Origin: JAKOVR01 sp031415655
GTDB lineage: Bacteria; Actinomycetota; Acidimicrobiia; Acidimicrobiales; Acidimicrobilacustridaceae
NCBI GenBank assembly: GCA_031415655.1
Contig: JANOSD010000025.1
Location: 5,676-69,675, forward strand
DNA: 64,000 bases
Reading direction: 5' to 3'
In this document: piece by piece, positions 8,812-17,759 of the stretch
How the letters are laid out: each line of letters starts with the position of its first letter
Numbering within the stretch: the stretch's first letter is position 1
Made by a program: the position numbers and the translations under genes
Notes under the pieces: model-generated
Told to the model about the DNA's origin: nothing
Databases searched by the model: none
The model's input: the letters and a program-made list of their open reading frames with translations, nothing else

Positions 8812-10607
8812 CACGACGCCAGCACCGCCTCGGAAGCCAGCACGGTTCGGTAACGCTCGTTGGTGGCGAGCAGTTCGTCGTGCGTGCCAATGGCGACGAT
8901 GTGGCCGTCGTGCAAGAGCGCCACCTTGTCGGCAAGCGCCACGGTGGCCGGCCGATGGGCAATCACCAAGGTGGTACGGCGGTGCATCACTTCGGCCAAC
9001 GCATCGCGAATCTCGTGCTCCTTGGTGGGGTCGACCGCCGACGTGGCATCGTCGAGCACCAACACGCGGGGATCCGCCAGGATGGCGCGGGCGATGGCAA
9101 TGCGCTGCCGCTGCCCCCCAGACAGGGCAAACCCGCGCTCCCCTACCGGCGTGGCGTAACCCTGAGGAAGCGCCGCGATGAACTCGTGGGCACCGGCGAG
9201 TTTGGCTGCTCGCTCGATCTCGGCTTCGCACGCGTCGGATCGGGCGAACGCGATGTTGGCGGCAATGGTGTCGGAAAACAGGAAGGTCTCCTCAAACACA
9301 ATCGAAACCGCCCGACGAAGCTCACCCACCCGCAACGAACGAACATCGATTCCGTCAATCTCGATCGAGCCTTCATCCGCGTCATAGAACCGCAAGAGCA
9401 GCCGAGCAACCGTGGACTTTCCGCTACCGGTCGCTCCCACCAGTGCCACGGATTCCCCCGGCTCGAGCACCAACGAAAGGCCGCGGAGAACGGGCATTGG
9501 CGCTTCATTGCCGGCGCCGGCCTCGGTGCCGATCGTCTCGTAGGCGAACGTGAGATCCCGGAAGGCCACTCGGCCGACCAAGTCCCCTTCGGGCGATCGC
9601 TCCGGCAGATCTCGCGGCGAAGGGGGATCCACGATCTCCGGATCCGTATCAAGGACTTCGAGCACACGTTCCGATGACGCTTTGGCGCGACCAGCCTGGG
9701 CGATGATCATCCCCAGCATTCGGAGCGGCCAGATCATCAAACCGATGAAAATATTGAACGCCACCAGCGATCCCAGGCTCAGCTGACCATCGATCACTTG
9801 CGTGCCGCCGTACCCCAGGACGGCCAACACCCCCAAGCCCGGGAGCAAGTCCATCGCCGGCAGGAAACGCCCTCGTATGCGGGCGGCATTCATGCTGGCG
9901 GCGTAGAGTTCGTCCGCTTCGGCGGCCAGTCGCCCCCGTTGCACGGCCTCCGCTCCGAGACCTTTCACCACCCGAATGCCGCTGACAGACTCTTCGACCA
10001 CCGTGGCGAGGTCGGCTGATTCCTTTTGAATCACCAACGAGGCCGGGTGCAGCCGCAGGGCGAAACGTCGTCCGAGATAGTTAAGGAGCGGCAGGGACCC
10101 CACCGCGAGCAGGGTGAGCACCGGATCGATTTGGACCATCAACGCCACGATCGCCACCACCGTGACGCCGTTCGAGATGGTGAGTGGAACCAGCACCACG
10201 AGGTTCTGTATCTGCGCGAGATCGGCGTTCGAGCGGCTCATGAGGTCGCCGGTGGACGAACGATCTAGGAAACCGGCGTCGAGTCGCAGGATGTGGCCGA
10301 ACAACCGCCCGCGGAGACTCGACTCCACGCGCCGACTCACCCGAAAGGCCCAGTATCGCCGGAGGCCGGTGAACGTCGCCGACAATACGGCCGCTACGGC
10401 AAGCGCCGACGTCCAACGCGCCAGCGCCGCCGTGTCCTGCTTGGCGATCCCTTGATCGATCGCCTCCTTGACGAACCGGGGCATCGAGACGCGCGAGAGC
10501 GTCCACAACAGACCAACGGCCACGCCAATCGACACACCGACTCGTTCGGCTCGAAGCTCCTCCCCGATGAGGGACCACCCAGACCGGGGCAATCGCTTAG
10601 CTCTCAT
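8811..10607 (-). CDS. ABC exporter half-transporter, subunit with altered catalytic residue
   Basis: 598 residues with the same exporter architecture as its partner. Walker A is GATGSGKST, the signature is a canonical LSGGQRQ, and the H-loop is IAHRPAT. Walker B reads VLVLDDATS: the catalytic Glu is Asp. This is the classic sign of a heterodimeric exporter with one degenerate ATP site, the degenerate site being built from this subunit's Walker motifs and the partner's odd LSAGE signature. The chosen start at 10607 (MRAKRLPRSG) gives the usual length and overlaps the end of the preceding oxidoreductase gene by 11 bases; the frame extends upstream with no similarity. It is probably in one operon with the oxidoreductase and the second subunit. 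Confidence 0.91.
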   Translation of the reverse strand: MRAKRLPRSGWSLIGEELRAERVGVSIGVAVGLLWTLSRVSMPRFVKEAIDQGIAKQDTAALARWTSALAVAAVLSATFTGLRRYWAFRVSRRVESSLRGRLFGHILRLDAGFLDRSSTGDLMSRSNADLAQIQNLVVLVPLTISNGVTVVAIVALMVQIDPVLTLLAVGSLPLLNYLGRRFALRLHPASLVIQKESADLATVVEESVSGIRVVKGLGAEAVQRGRLAAEADELYAASMNAARIRGRFLPAMDLLPGLGVLAVLGYGGTQVIDGQLSLGSLVAFNIFIGLMIWPLRMLGMIIAQAGRAKASSERVLEVLDTDPEIVDPPSPRDLPERSPEGDLVGRVAFRDLTFAYETIGTEAGAGNEAPMPVLRGLSLVLEPGESVALVGATGSGKSTVARLLLRFYDADEGSIEIDGIDVRSLRVGELRRAVSIVFEETFLFSDTIAANIAFARSDACEAEIERAAKLAGAHEFIAALPQGYATPVGERGFALSGGQRQRIAIARAILADPRVLVLDDATSAVDPTKEHEIRDALAEVMHRRTTLVIAHRPATVALADKVALLHDGHIVAIGTHDELLATNERYRTVLASEAVLAS

Positions 10608-11496
10608 CAAGCAATGCGGGCGCCAACGCTCGCCAAACGTCGAGAGGGATCTGATCGCGGTTAGGCAACACCTGAATGCACACGTGGTCGGCCCCGGCGG
10701 CGTGGTGCTCGCCAACCTTCTCCGCGATTTCCGCTTCGCTCCCCCATGCCACGAGGGCATCAACGAGGCGATCACTGCCTCCGTCTTCGGTGTCGGCCTC
10801 CGTGAATCCCAGCCGGTGGATGTTGTTCCGGTAGTTGGGAAGTCCCAAATACATCGACAGATGACGACGGCCCGATGCGCGAGCGACGTGGGCATCTGTG
10901 GTGAGGCACACTGCATGCTCGACGGCGAGGAACGGCTCGGGTCCCAGGATAGCTCGGGCCTCAGCGGTGTGTTCCGGGGTGACGTTGTAGGGGTGGGCAC
11001 CGGCTGTGGCCGATCCCGCCAAGGCGAGCATCTTCGGGCCCAGCGCCGCCAGCACCTTCTGCGGTTGATTGGGACCCGGCGTGGCCATGATGGCCACTCG
11101 ATCCATCGCCGCCAGGTACTCCACCATCGTGGTGTACGGCTTTTGGTACTCGGTGCGGAAGAAGCCCTTGACCGCCGGCTCGTGACTCACACCAAGGCCG
11201 AGTAGGAATCGCCCCGGAAAGGCCGCCTCAAGGCTTTGATGGGCGGCGGCCATGGTGTACGCCGGCCGCGCCCAGATCGAAGCAATACCGGTCGCCAGCA
11301 CCACTCGTTGGGTGACCGCGAGCAGCGCCGTAGCGGTAACGAAGGGATCACGCACCCCCGCTTCGGGGATCCAGATGGCCCCGTAGCCGAGCTGGTCTAC
11401 TTCGCGGGCCCACTCCCGTGCTTCGTCGAACGCCGAAACCGAGAATTGGAACGCCCACACCCCTACCGGGCCGAGATTGCTTCCCCCTGGTTGCAT
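10597..11496 (-). CDS. LLM-class (luciferase-like) F420-dependent oxidoreductase
   Basis: 299 residues with the luciferase-like TIM-barrel pattern: VWAFQFS near the start, DQLGYGAIWIPE, TQRVVLATGI, FLLGLGVSH and LAALGPKMLALAG. These match the actinobacterial group of probable F420-dependent oxidoreductases that pass hydride between F420 and an organic substrate. The start at 11496 (MQPGGSN) places the first strand normally; an in-frame codon at 11523 would add nine residues. It precedes and overlaps the ABC exporter genes by 11 bases, which suggests one operon, although a functional link is not evident. A second member of the same superfamily is at 38760. The substrate cannot be predicted. 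Confidence 0.88.
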   Translation of the reverse strand: MQPGGSNLGPVGVWAFQFSVSAFDEAREWAREVDQLGYGAIWIPEAGVRDPFVTATALLAVTQRVVLATGIASIWARPAYTMAAAHQSLEAAFPGRFLLGLGVSHEPAVKGFFRTEYQKPYTTMVEYLAAMDRVAIMATPGPNQPQKVLAALGPKMLALAGSATAGAHPYNVTPEHTAEARAILGPEPFLAVEHAVCLTTDAHVARASGRRHLSMYLGLPNYRNNIHRLGFTEADTEDGGSDRLVDALVAWGSEAEIAEKVGEHHAAGADHVCIQVLPNRDQIPLDVWRALAPALLDES

Positions 11497-11617
11497 CGGG
11501 CCACACACTACGGGCTGGCACATGTGGAGGGCATACCGATTTCGGTCCCACCGAACCTAAATCGCAATTTCCGCCGGTGTGCGGCATCGCCATCGGCACC
11601 GGGGTAACCTTCGGGAA

Positions 11618-12142
11618 ATGTCGTTTGTTCACGGCCCCGCCGTCAACCCACCGCCACCGGTGCCGCACCACCCGCACTGCTCCTGTCCGGCCCACCCGTC
11701 GGTTGCAACCGCGGCCGCGCCCCGAGGTACCGGCGTCATCCCGATGTGGATCTGGCCCTTTGTCGTTGGCGGTGCTGCGCTGAGCGCCTGTGTGTATACG
11801 GCGATGCACGACCCCAACGTCGAGCAGGGAATCTTTCCTCCCTGCCCGTTTAAAACGTTTACCGGCTACGACTGCCCCGGCTGCGGCATGACTCGCGGCG
11901 TCTATGCGCTCATGCAGGGCAATGTCATCAAGATGCTCAACCACAACCTGCTACTACTCCTGCTCCTGCCAACGGTGGGTTACGGGTTTTTGCGGTGGAG
12001 CTTGGCGTCGTTCGGCAGCGACCGCCTCCCCAAAATCTCCGTCACCCCAAAAGTGAGCTACGGCGTCGTCTTGTTCATCGTCGCCTTCTGGATCGTGCGA
12101 AATTTGCCCGGTCCGTTGAGCTTCCTAAACGCCACCGCGTAG
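11618..12142 (+). CDS. DUF2752-family membrane protein
   Basis: 174 residues. The hallmark is FTGYDCPGCGMTRGV around residue 85, the Cys-x-x-Cys-Gly-x-Thr-Arg core of DUF2752. Three hydrophobic segments are visible (around residues 40-58, 108-130 and 145-165), so it is an inner-membrane protein. The first ~35 residues are Pro/His/Cys-rich with HHPHCSCPAH. The biochemical role of the family is unknown. The ATG at 11618 is preceded by a purine-rich GGGAA. It lies divergent from the oxidoreductase operon and 7 bases upstream of the pentapeptide lipoprotein gene, so the two are likely co-transcribed. Confidence 0.85.
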   Translation: MSFVHGPAVNPPPPVPHHPHCSCPAHPSVATAAAPRGTGVIPMWIWPFVVGGAALSACVYTAMHDPNVEQGIFPPCPFKTFTGYDCPGCGMTRGVYALMQGNVIKMLNHNLLLLLLLPTVGYGFLRWSLASFGSDRLPKISVTPKVSYGVVLFIVAFWIVRNLPGPLSFLNATA

Positions 12143-12149
12143 GGCTGCG

Positions 12150-14639
12150 ATGGGGCCGCCGATGATGCGACGGATGCTTGTCTTCATCGTTGCGGCGTTC
12201 GGCGGCATGTGGCTGCTGGGCTCCTGCGCGTTCACCTCTGGCGTCGCCGGCACGATCACCGCGAGCGGTGTTGCGCATGCGGGCATCGAAGTCGCGATCT
12301 TTGCTGCAGGCACCACCACCGAGCCCCTCATGATCGTCGCCACCGGCGCCGACGGAACCTTCCGCTCCGGGATCGGCGCTGGCCTCTACGACCTGCGTAT
12401 CGGGCAAAACACTTGGCGCTCAAACATCACCGTCGCTGCGAGCTCCTTCACTCCTATCGATGCCGACATCACCCTTCAGACGGGTGGCATCCATGGCGTT
12501 GTCACCGACGAAAACAGCACGCTCCCGCTCGAAGCGGTGACCGTCACCGCAATCACCCGAGACGTCAACGTCGATACGCGCATCACCGACGCCACCGGTG
12601 TCTTTGTGTTCGACGCCGCCTCACTGCCGGTTGGCGCCTACACCCTCAAGTTTGAACGTCTGGGTTATGCCACCCGTTGGGCCACCGGGGCGGATGGTCC
12701 CCTCACCGCCACCTTGTTTTCCGTAGATTCCAACACCGTCATCTCGAATGCGAACGGGGCATTGAGCCCCAGCCCCCGAAACCTCACTGGGCGGATCACC
12801 AACGGCTACGACGCCATTCCGAACACGGTGGTCGTCGCTTACCTCGACGCCACCCCCGTCGCGATCGCTGCCACCAATGCGTCCGGCGATTTCCAGTTCG
12901 GCAACCTCAACCCCGGCGCCTATCGCCTCATCGCTGCGCCTCCCACCCCGTATCGCGCCGAAGCTTTTGGCACCCGATCCGATCCGACCATCGCCAACGG
13001 TACCGTTTTCGACCTCACCACCGCCGACGTTGATACGGGCCCCAACATCGTCGCCGTCTGCGATCCGGCGCACTACCAGCCCAATGCACCGCTCCCCGGC
13101 ACGGATCACGCCAATGCCGACCTCCGCGGCTGCGACCTTCGGGGCATGACCGTGGCCCTCAACACCGGCCTCAACCTGGTTGGCGCCAACCTGCGCGGCG
13201 CCAACCTTTCCGGCTCCAACCTCGACGGAGCAGAGTTCGCCTTGGCCGATCTCCAGGGGACTGATCTTCGCGACACCGTGCTGACGCCGCACCGACTGCG
13301 GTTCGCCAAGATGGCCGATGCCCTGTTGGACGGGGTACTTTCCTGTGGTTCGAGCAACGCCTTCCTCGTTCCCACCGATCCGCCCGAATCGCTCCCTGCT
13401 GGCTGGAAGCTCATCAAGAACTGTTTTGTCGGTCCGCGCTCGCACCTCGAGAGCGCCGACCTCACCGGTGCAGACTTGTACGGCGCCAACATCACCGGGG
13501 CCTTCCTACCGAACTATTTCGGTCATCTCAAGAGCGTGCGATCCGGAGCACTCATCGGGCTGCCAGCCTCGCTGCCGGTGGGGGTCGTTGTGGCCAACGG
13601 CTACTTGGTCGGCGAGTTCACCGTCCTCACCAACGCCGACCTGCGCAGCACCGACCTCACCGGGGCCCGCTTCACCGCCAGTATCACCGCCGAAAGCGTC
13701 AGGACGTTCGCCGGTCTGCGGTCCGGGGGGATCACCTGGGCCTCGTCAGGCGGAGTCCAACCACCCTGGTTCTTCCACAACGGTCACATCCTCGTTGCCG
13801 GCACAAATCTCGATGGTGCTGACCTCCGCGGAGCACGGGTCGGCGACCTCTCGAATACCTCGATGGTCGGGGCCAACCTCGACAACGCCAACCTTGAATT
13901 CGCAAATCTGTCGGGCTCGATGCTCACCGGCGCGACCATGCGCAACGTCACCGGATTGACCACTTGGTTCCACGGGAATTTTCAAAACGCCGACCTTCGC
14001 GACGTCGACTTCACCGGCTCGACAATCGGCGGCAACTTCACTGGTGCCGCCCTCGCCGGGTCCACCTGGACCGATGTCAGGCTTGAGGGTTTCGCCAACG
14101 GAGCGGTAGATCTGTCGCAGGCAAACTTCCTGCGAGTCACGCCTTCGGCAGGCTTCTATCCGGCCCTCCTTCTACTGCCGCCGGATTGGCAGGCCTTCGA
14201 GAGTGTCATCGTCGGCCCCACAGTCGTCCTTCACAACCAAGAGGTGAGCAACGTCGACTTGTCGGGCACCAACCTGTCCCAGGCCGACCTTCGACGTACG
14301 CGGTTCTCGTTCGCAAACCTCTCCAATGCCGACCTCTCCTCCGCCCAGATCGATGAGTACACCAACTTCGGCCCCGGCACCCCGCTAAATGGCGCCCAGA
14401 TGCCGGCAAGCCTCCCACGGTGGTTCGTGTTCAGATACACCTCGGCCATCGGCACCGACTTCACCCAAACCAACCTCACAAACGTGATCTTCGAGGCAGT
14501 CAACCTCACGGGGGCATTGGCGCCAGCGGATGGTTCGGCCTCGCTCGCCTTATTCAGCCCCTTCACAACCTGCCCCGACGGCTACGTCGTCGTCGAGGGC
14601 GGGGCCGGTAGGTGCACCGGCCACGGCGCCGGCTGGTAG
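12150..14639 (+). CDS. Secreted pentapeptide-repeat lipoprotein with CnaB-like N-terminal domains
   Basis: 829 residues. A signal peptide ends in a lipobox (LLGSC at ~22-26), so it should be exported and lipid-anchored. Residues ~30-300 hold three consecutive carboxypeptidase-regulatory/CnaB-type beta modules (GVAGTIT, GIHGVVT, NLTGRIT starts; YTLKFERLGY, YRLIAAPP). From ~315 to the end the chain is pentapeptide repeats of the A(D/N)LxG kind (ANLRGANLSGSNLDGA, ADLTGADLYGANITGA). These blocks are interrupted about every 90-110 residues by a spacer beginning LPxxW or LPxGW and ending in a V-G step. No enzymatic residues are visible; adhesion or a structural cell-surface role is inference. The start could instead be an ATG at 12165 or 12174. 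Stops 12 bases before the next gene. Confidence 0.85.
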   Translation: MGPPMMRRMLVFIVAAFGGMWLLGSCAFTSGVAGTITASGVAHAGIEVAIFAAGTTTEPLMIVATGADGTFRSGIGAGLYDLRIGQNTWRSNITVAASSFTPIDADITLQTGGIHGVVTDENSTLPLEAVTVTAITRDVNVDTRITDATGVFVFDAASLPVGAYTLKFERLGYATRWATGADGPLTATLFSVDSNTVISNANGALSPSPRNLTGRITNGYDAIPNTVVVAYLDATPVAIAATNASGDFQFGNLNPGAYRLIAAPPTPYRAEAFGTRSDPTIANGTVFDLTTADVDTGPNIVAVCDPAHYQPNAPLPGTDHANADLRGCDLRGMTVALNTGLNLVGANLRGANLSGSNLDGAEFALADLQGTDLRDTVLTPHRLRFAKMADALLDGVLSCGSSNAFLVPTDPPESLPAGWKLIKNCFVGPRSHLESADLTGADLYGANITGAFLPNYFGHLKSVRSGALIGLPASLPVGVVVANGYLVGEFTVLTNADLRSTDLTGARFTASITAESVRTFAGLRSGGITWASSGGVQPPWFFHNGHILVAGTNLDGADLRGARVGDLSNTSMVGANLDNANLEFANLSGSMLTGATMRNVTGLTTWFHGNFQNADLRDVDFTGSTIGGNFTGAALAGSTWTDVRLEGFANGAVDLSQANFLRVTPSAGFYPALLLLPPDWQAFESVIVGPTVVLHNQEVSNVDLSGTNLSQADLRRTRFSFANLSNADLSSAQIDEYTNFGPGTPLNGAQMPASLPRWFVFRYTSAIGTDFTQTNLTNVIFEAVNLTGALAPADGSASLALFSPFTTCPDGYVVVEGGAGRCTGHGAGW

Positions 14640-14650
14640 ATCTGATCGTG

Positions 14651-15595
14651 ATGCAACGAGTGCAGATCGGCCACCGGCTCTATGCCTGCCTTCAGGACGG
14701 CACCAAGTTCGGCGAATCCAACAGCGGGTACATCGACCACGGCGGCGGATTGGTGGTCGACACCTTCTACGACCTTCCCCGTACCCGGGCGATGATGACG
14801 AGTTTCACCGAGGTAGCGCCGAGCGCTGCCGCTCCTCGTCGGCTCATCAACACCCATCACAACGGCGATCACTGCTGGGGCAATCAGGTGTTGGCCGAGG
14901 TGGGAACCGAAATCATCGGCCACGAATTGTGCGCCCGCTACTTCCTCAAAGAAGCGTCGCCCGAGCTTTTTGTGTCGCTGCAGGAGGCCGAATCGCTCCC
15001 CCCGCACCTTGCCGGGCTCGCCGCGTCGCTTCGGGGTTTCGATTTTCGTGACATCACCCTCACGCCACCGACCACCCTGCTCCACGACGACGTCGTGCTC
15101 GATCTAGACGGCACGATCGTTGAGTTTCGGTACCTCGGCCCAGCCCACACGGCGGGCGACACGGTCGTGTGGCTTCCCGCGGAAGGGGTGCTGTTCACCG
15201 GCGACCTCCTGTTCAACGAGTGCACCCCAATCGGCTGGGAGGGCACCTTCGCTGGATGGATCACCGCGCTGAACACCATGATCAGCTGGGAACCCGAAGT
15301 CGTGGTGCCGGGCCACGGACCGGTCTGTGGCGCCGAAGCACTCACGGGCATGCGCGACTATCTCGCCTACGTCCGCGATGAAGCGACCGCCCACCACGCC
15401 GCTGGTCGATCCGTCGTCGATGCCGCCAAACGGATCGACCTCGGGCCCTTTTCCCACTGGGCCGAGCCGGAACGCCTGGCCTCACAGTTGCACCGCGCCT
15501 ACAGAGAACTCGACGGCGTGGCGTGGGACACCAAGGTCGACACCATGGCCGTCTTCGCCGACATGGCAGCCATCCACCGAGCCAGCAACCCCTGA
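14651..15595 (+). CDS. Metallo-beta-lactamase-fold hydrolase with a substituted zinc ligand
   Basis: 314 residues from the ATG at 14651. Fold signatures are NTHHNGDHCWGN (~70), GPAHTAGD (~172), LFTGDLLFN (~190) and VVVPGHGPV (~225). The usual H-x-H-x-D-H zinc motif reads HHNGDH, so the third-position His is Asn while the Asp, the last His, the downstream AHTAGD His, the LFTGD Asp and the GHG His remain. This could mean a mononuclear or altered metal site. The family covers lactonase, glyoxalase-like and relay-type hydrolases; the substrate is not predictable. It follows the pentapeptide lipoprotein by 11 bases on the same strand and has no signal peptide, so it is likely cytosolic. Confidence 0.87.
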   Translation: MQRVQIGHRLYACLQDGTKFGESNSGYIDHGGGLVVDTFYDLPRTRAMMTSFTEVAPSAAAPRRLINTHHNGDHCWGNQVLAEVGTEIIGHELCARYFLKEASPELFVSLQEAESLPPHLAGLAASLRGFDFRDITLTPPTTLLHDDVVLDLDGTIVEFRYLGPAHTAGDTVVWLPAEGVLFTGDLLFNECTPIGWEGTFAGWITALNTMISWEPEVVVPGHGPVCGAEALTGMRDYLAYVRDEATAHHAAGRSVVDAAKRIDLGPFSHWAEPERLASQLHRAYRELDGVAWDTKVDTMAVFADMAAIHRASNP

Positions 15596-15620
15596 CCGAA
15601 ATGCCTCTCGGCGCCGGCTG

Positions 15621-16139
15621 TCAGTCGATCCGGCGGAGCTCATCGCGGTAGAGGCGGGCGCGATGTAGGTAGCTCAACATCGCGCCTTTGATATGAATTG
15701 GGTCTACCGCGTTCTCCCGGATCTTGGCGGGGATGCCAAGAGCCATCGCCCCCGCCGGAACCTCCATGTTGTTTGTGACAACGGCATTCGAGCCCACGAG
15801 CGCGCCTGACCGCACGATGGCGCGATGCAACACGATGGAGCCGTTGCCCACCAACGAACGATCTTCGATCACACAACCTTCGAGGTGCACGAGATGTCCA
15901 ATCACGCACTCGTCACCGATCACCGTTTCGAGGTCCCAGGTGCAATGCAGCACGGAACCGTCTTGTACCGAGGTACGAGCGCCAATTCGGATGGTGTTGT
16001 CGTCGGCGCGGACTACCGCACAGGGCCAGATGCTCGCCTCCTCCCCCACTACCACGGAGCCGATGAGGACCGCTTCTGGGTGCACATAGGCCGTTGGATG
16101 AACCTCGGGCACACGGTCGCCTAACGCGTAGATCGGCAT
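15621..16139 (-). CDS. Gamma-carbonic-anhydrase-like hexapeptide protein
   Basis: 172 residues of left-handed beta-helix hexapeptide repeats: VLIGSVVVGEEASIWPCAVVRAD, IRIGARTSVQDGSVLH, TVIGDECVIGHLVHLEG. Candidate zinc histidines are in VLHCTW, IGHLVHLEG. The Arg-Ala-Asp (VRADDN) and Gln-Asp (VQDGS) elements are the conserved gamma-CA pair. Length and layout match YrdA/CaiE/gamma-CA-type proteins, which may hydrate CO2 or act as acyltransferase-like scaffolds. It lies on the minus strand just two bases after the flavin reductase stop, so the two share a transcript. The role here is uncertain; many such proteins lack measurable carbonic anhydrase activity. Confidence 0.88.
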   Translation of the reverse strand: MPIYALGDRVPEVHPTAYVHPEAVLIGSVVVGEEASIWPCAVVRADDNTIRIGARTSVQDGSVLHCTWDLETVIGDECVIGHLVHLEGCVIEDRSLVGNGSIVLHRAIVRSGALVGSNAVVTNNMEVPAGAMALGIPAKIRENAVDPIHIKGAMLSYLHRARLYRDELRRID

Positions 16140-16141
16140 CG

Positions 16142-16639
16142 TCAGATCCCAAACCGGCCGTAGCCACCGCGATAGAACAGCAAAGGACCACCCTCATGGA
16201 GCACGTCGAGGTCGGTGACATTTCCGATGACCACATCGTGATCACCGCTCGGCACCACCTGATCGATCACACAGTCGATGAACGCCAGCGATCCGTCGAT
16301 GCGAGGAGAACCGTTGGCGGAGTGTTTCCAGCCAATCTCGCCGAACTTGTCCGGGGACTTGCCCGCGAATACGCGGCACACGTCTTCTTGATCGTCGGCC
16401 AACACATTCACGCAGAAGACACCGGCGTCGCGAATCTTCGGCCATGTCGACGAATACTTCCCGGCGCAGAAGAGCACCTGCGGAGGTTCGAGGGAAACGG
16501 AGGAAAACGATCCCACGGCAAATCCGAGGGGCCCGTCGGCCCCGGTGCTGGTGATCACCGTGACACCGGTGGGAAAGTGCCCGAGCACCTGCCGAAACTT
16601 GGCGTCATCGAATGCATGGTCAGGGCTGGCGTCGGGCAC
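16142..16639 (-). CDS. Flavin reductase-like (HpaC family) FMN-binding protein
   Basis: 165 residues with the flavin-reductase-like split barrel: FRQVLGHFPTGVTVITS at the N-terminus, SFSSVSLEPPQVLFC (~45-58), VFCVNVLA (~75) and HDVVIGNVTDLD (~130). These proteins bind FMN/FAD and supply reduced flavin to monooxygenases or act as stand-alone oxidoreductases. The gene is two bases upstream of the gamma-CA-like gene on the same strand and about 98 bases downstream of the metallo-hydrolase gene. No partner monooxygenase is adjacent, so the acceptor is unknown. Confidence 0.88.
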   Translation of the reverse strand: MPDASPDHAFDDAKFRQVLGHFPTGVTVITSTGADGPLGFAVGSFSSVSLEPPQVLFCAGKYSSTWPKIRDAGVFCVNVLADDQEDVCRVFAGKSPDKFGEIGWKHSANGSPRIDGSLAFIDCVIDQVVPSGDHDVVIGNVTDLDVLHEGGPLLFYRGGYGRFGI

Positions 16640-16737
16640 GAAACTCCTCAGGAACGAGCGACCGATTACGGACTCCGCATGCTATGTCGCCGCTTGCACC
16701 CTCGGTTCACTTCACCGCTAGGACCGCCCGACCGTGA

Positions 16738-17661
16738 TCAGACGTTGGTGAACAGCGGAGCGCTCGTCTTGAAATCGGAAAGACTGATCGTGAGGCCTTC
16801 GTACGCACAAATCACCTCGACGACCGACGAAGTCTTCGCTTGATCGGCCACGTGTTGGTGAAGGCGATCGAGCACATCGTCGCCGTGCGATGGGTCGTGA
16901 TGGAAGAGCACAAGGCGTTTCACGCCTGCTTGTTCGGCTACTGCCAGCGCGTAGTCCACGGTGCAATGCCCCCAGGTGCTCTTCACCGCGAACTCCTCGG
17001 GCGTGTACTGCGCATCGTGGATGAGGAGGTCGGCATCGTGACAGAGCTCAAGCACCCGTGGGTCGACGGTATGGCTTCCGTCGTACGGCTGTTGATGATC
17101 CGGGATGTACACAACCGAGCGCCCGCCATGCTCCACTCGGTAGCCATTGGTCGGGCCCACGTGCGGCACGCCGCGGACATGCACCTTTGCCCCACCAATG
17201 TCGTGAACACCGTCTTCCAGCGTGTGGAACCGGAACACGCCGGGAAGGTCCGAGATCCGAACGGGAAAATAGGGCGGCTTCATGAACCCATCGAACACTT
17301 CGGCAAGGTCTTGGCCGTTCTCCTGCGGTGGGCCATAGATATCAATTTCGGCACCAGGGATCAGGGAGGGAACAAAAAACGGCAGGCCTTGGACGTGATC
17401 CCAGTGCAGGTGGGTCACCAACGCGTGGCCACGGAAGCTGCCGTCTTTCGGAAGGGTCTCGCCCCAGAACCGGAGGCCGGTACCGAGGTCGAGCACGATC
17501 GGGTCGACACCGGGCGCGTCGATGGCGACGCATGCCGTGTTGCCGCCGTAGCGCTGGTTCGATTCACAGGAGCACGGGGTAGAACCCCGGACGCCGAAGA
17601 AGGTCACGTTCAACTGTGGACACCCCCCGGTGCGGACACTTGGTTTCTTGAGAGTAGCCAT
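16738..17661 (-). CDS. Metallo-beta-lactamase-fold (RNase Z/PhnP-like) metal-dependent hydrolase
   Basis: 307 residues. N-terminal GVRGSTPCS and YGGNTACV, then LVTHLHWDHVQG (intact H-x-H-x-D-H), GVPHVGPTNGYRVE, VYIPDHQ and a C-terminal FHHDPSHGDD supply the two-zinc ligand set of RNase Z- and PhnP-like phosphodiesterases. Some enzymes of this group cleave tRNA precursors or cyclic phosphodiesters. There is no exosite arm as in true RNase Z, so a cyclic phosphodiesterase-like role is more likely. A short unstructured leader (residues 1-17) precedes the fold. It is divergent from the epoxide-hydrolase-like gene and heads a minus-strand run with the flavin reductase. Confidence 0.87.
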   Translation of the reverse strand: MATLKKPSVRTGGCPQLNVTFFGVRGSTPCSCESNQRYGGNTACVAIDAPGVDPIVLDLGTGLRFWGETLPKDGSFRGHALVTHLHWDHVQGLPFFVPSLIPGAEIDIYGPPQENGQDLAEVFDGFMKPPYFPVRISDLPGVFRFHTLEDGVHDIGGAKVHVRGVPHVGPTNGYRVEHGGRSVVYIPDHQQPYDGSHTVDPRVLELCHDADLLIHDAQYTPEEFAVKSTWGHCTVDYALAVAEQAGVKRLVLFHHDPSHGDDVLDRLHQHVADQAKTSSVVEVICAYEGLTISLSDFKTSAPLFTNV

Positions 17662-17759
17662 CGGATGAACGAGTTGTCTTCCTAATGTGACAACAGTCTC
17701 ACCAGGGATTTCGACGGCGCAACGGGGAGGGTAGAGCCTGACCGCTAACGTCCGCGGTC

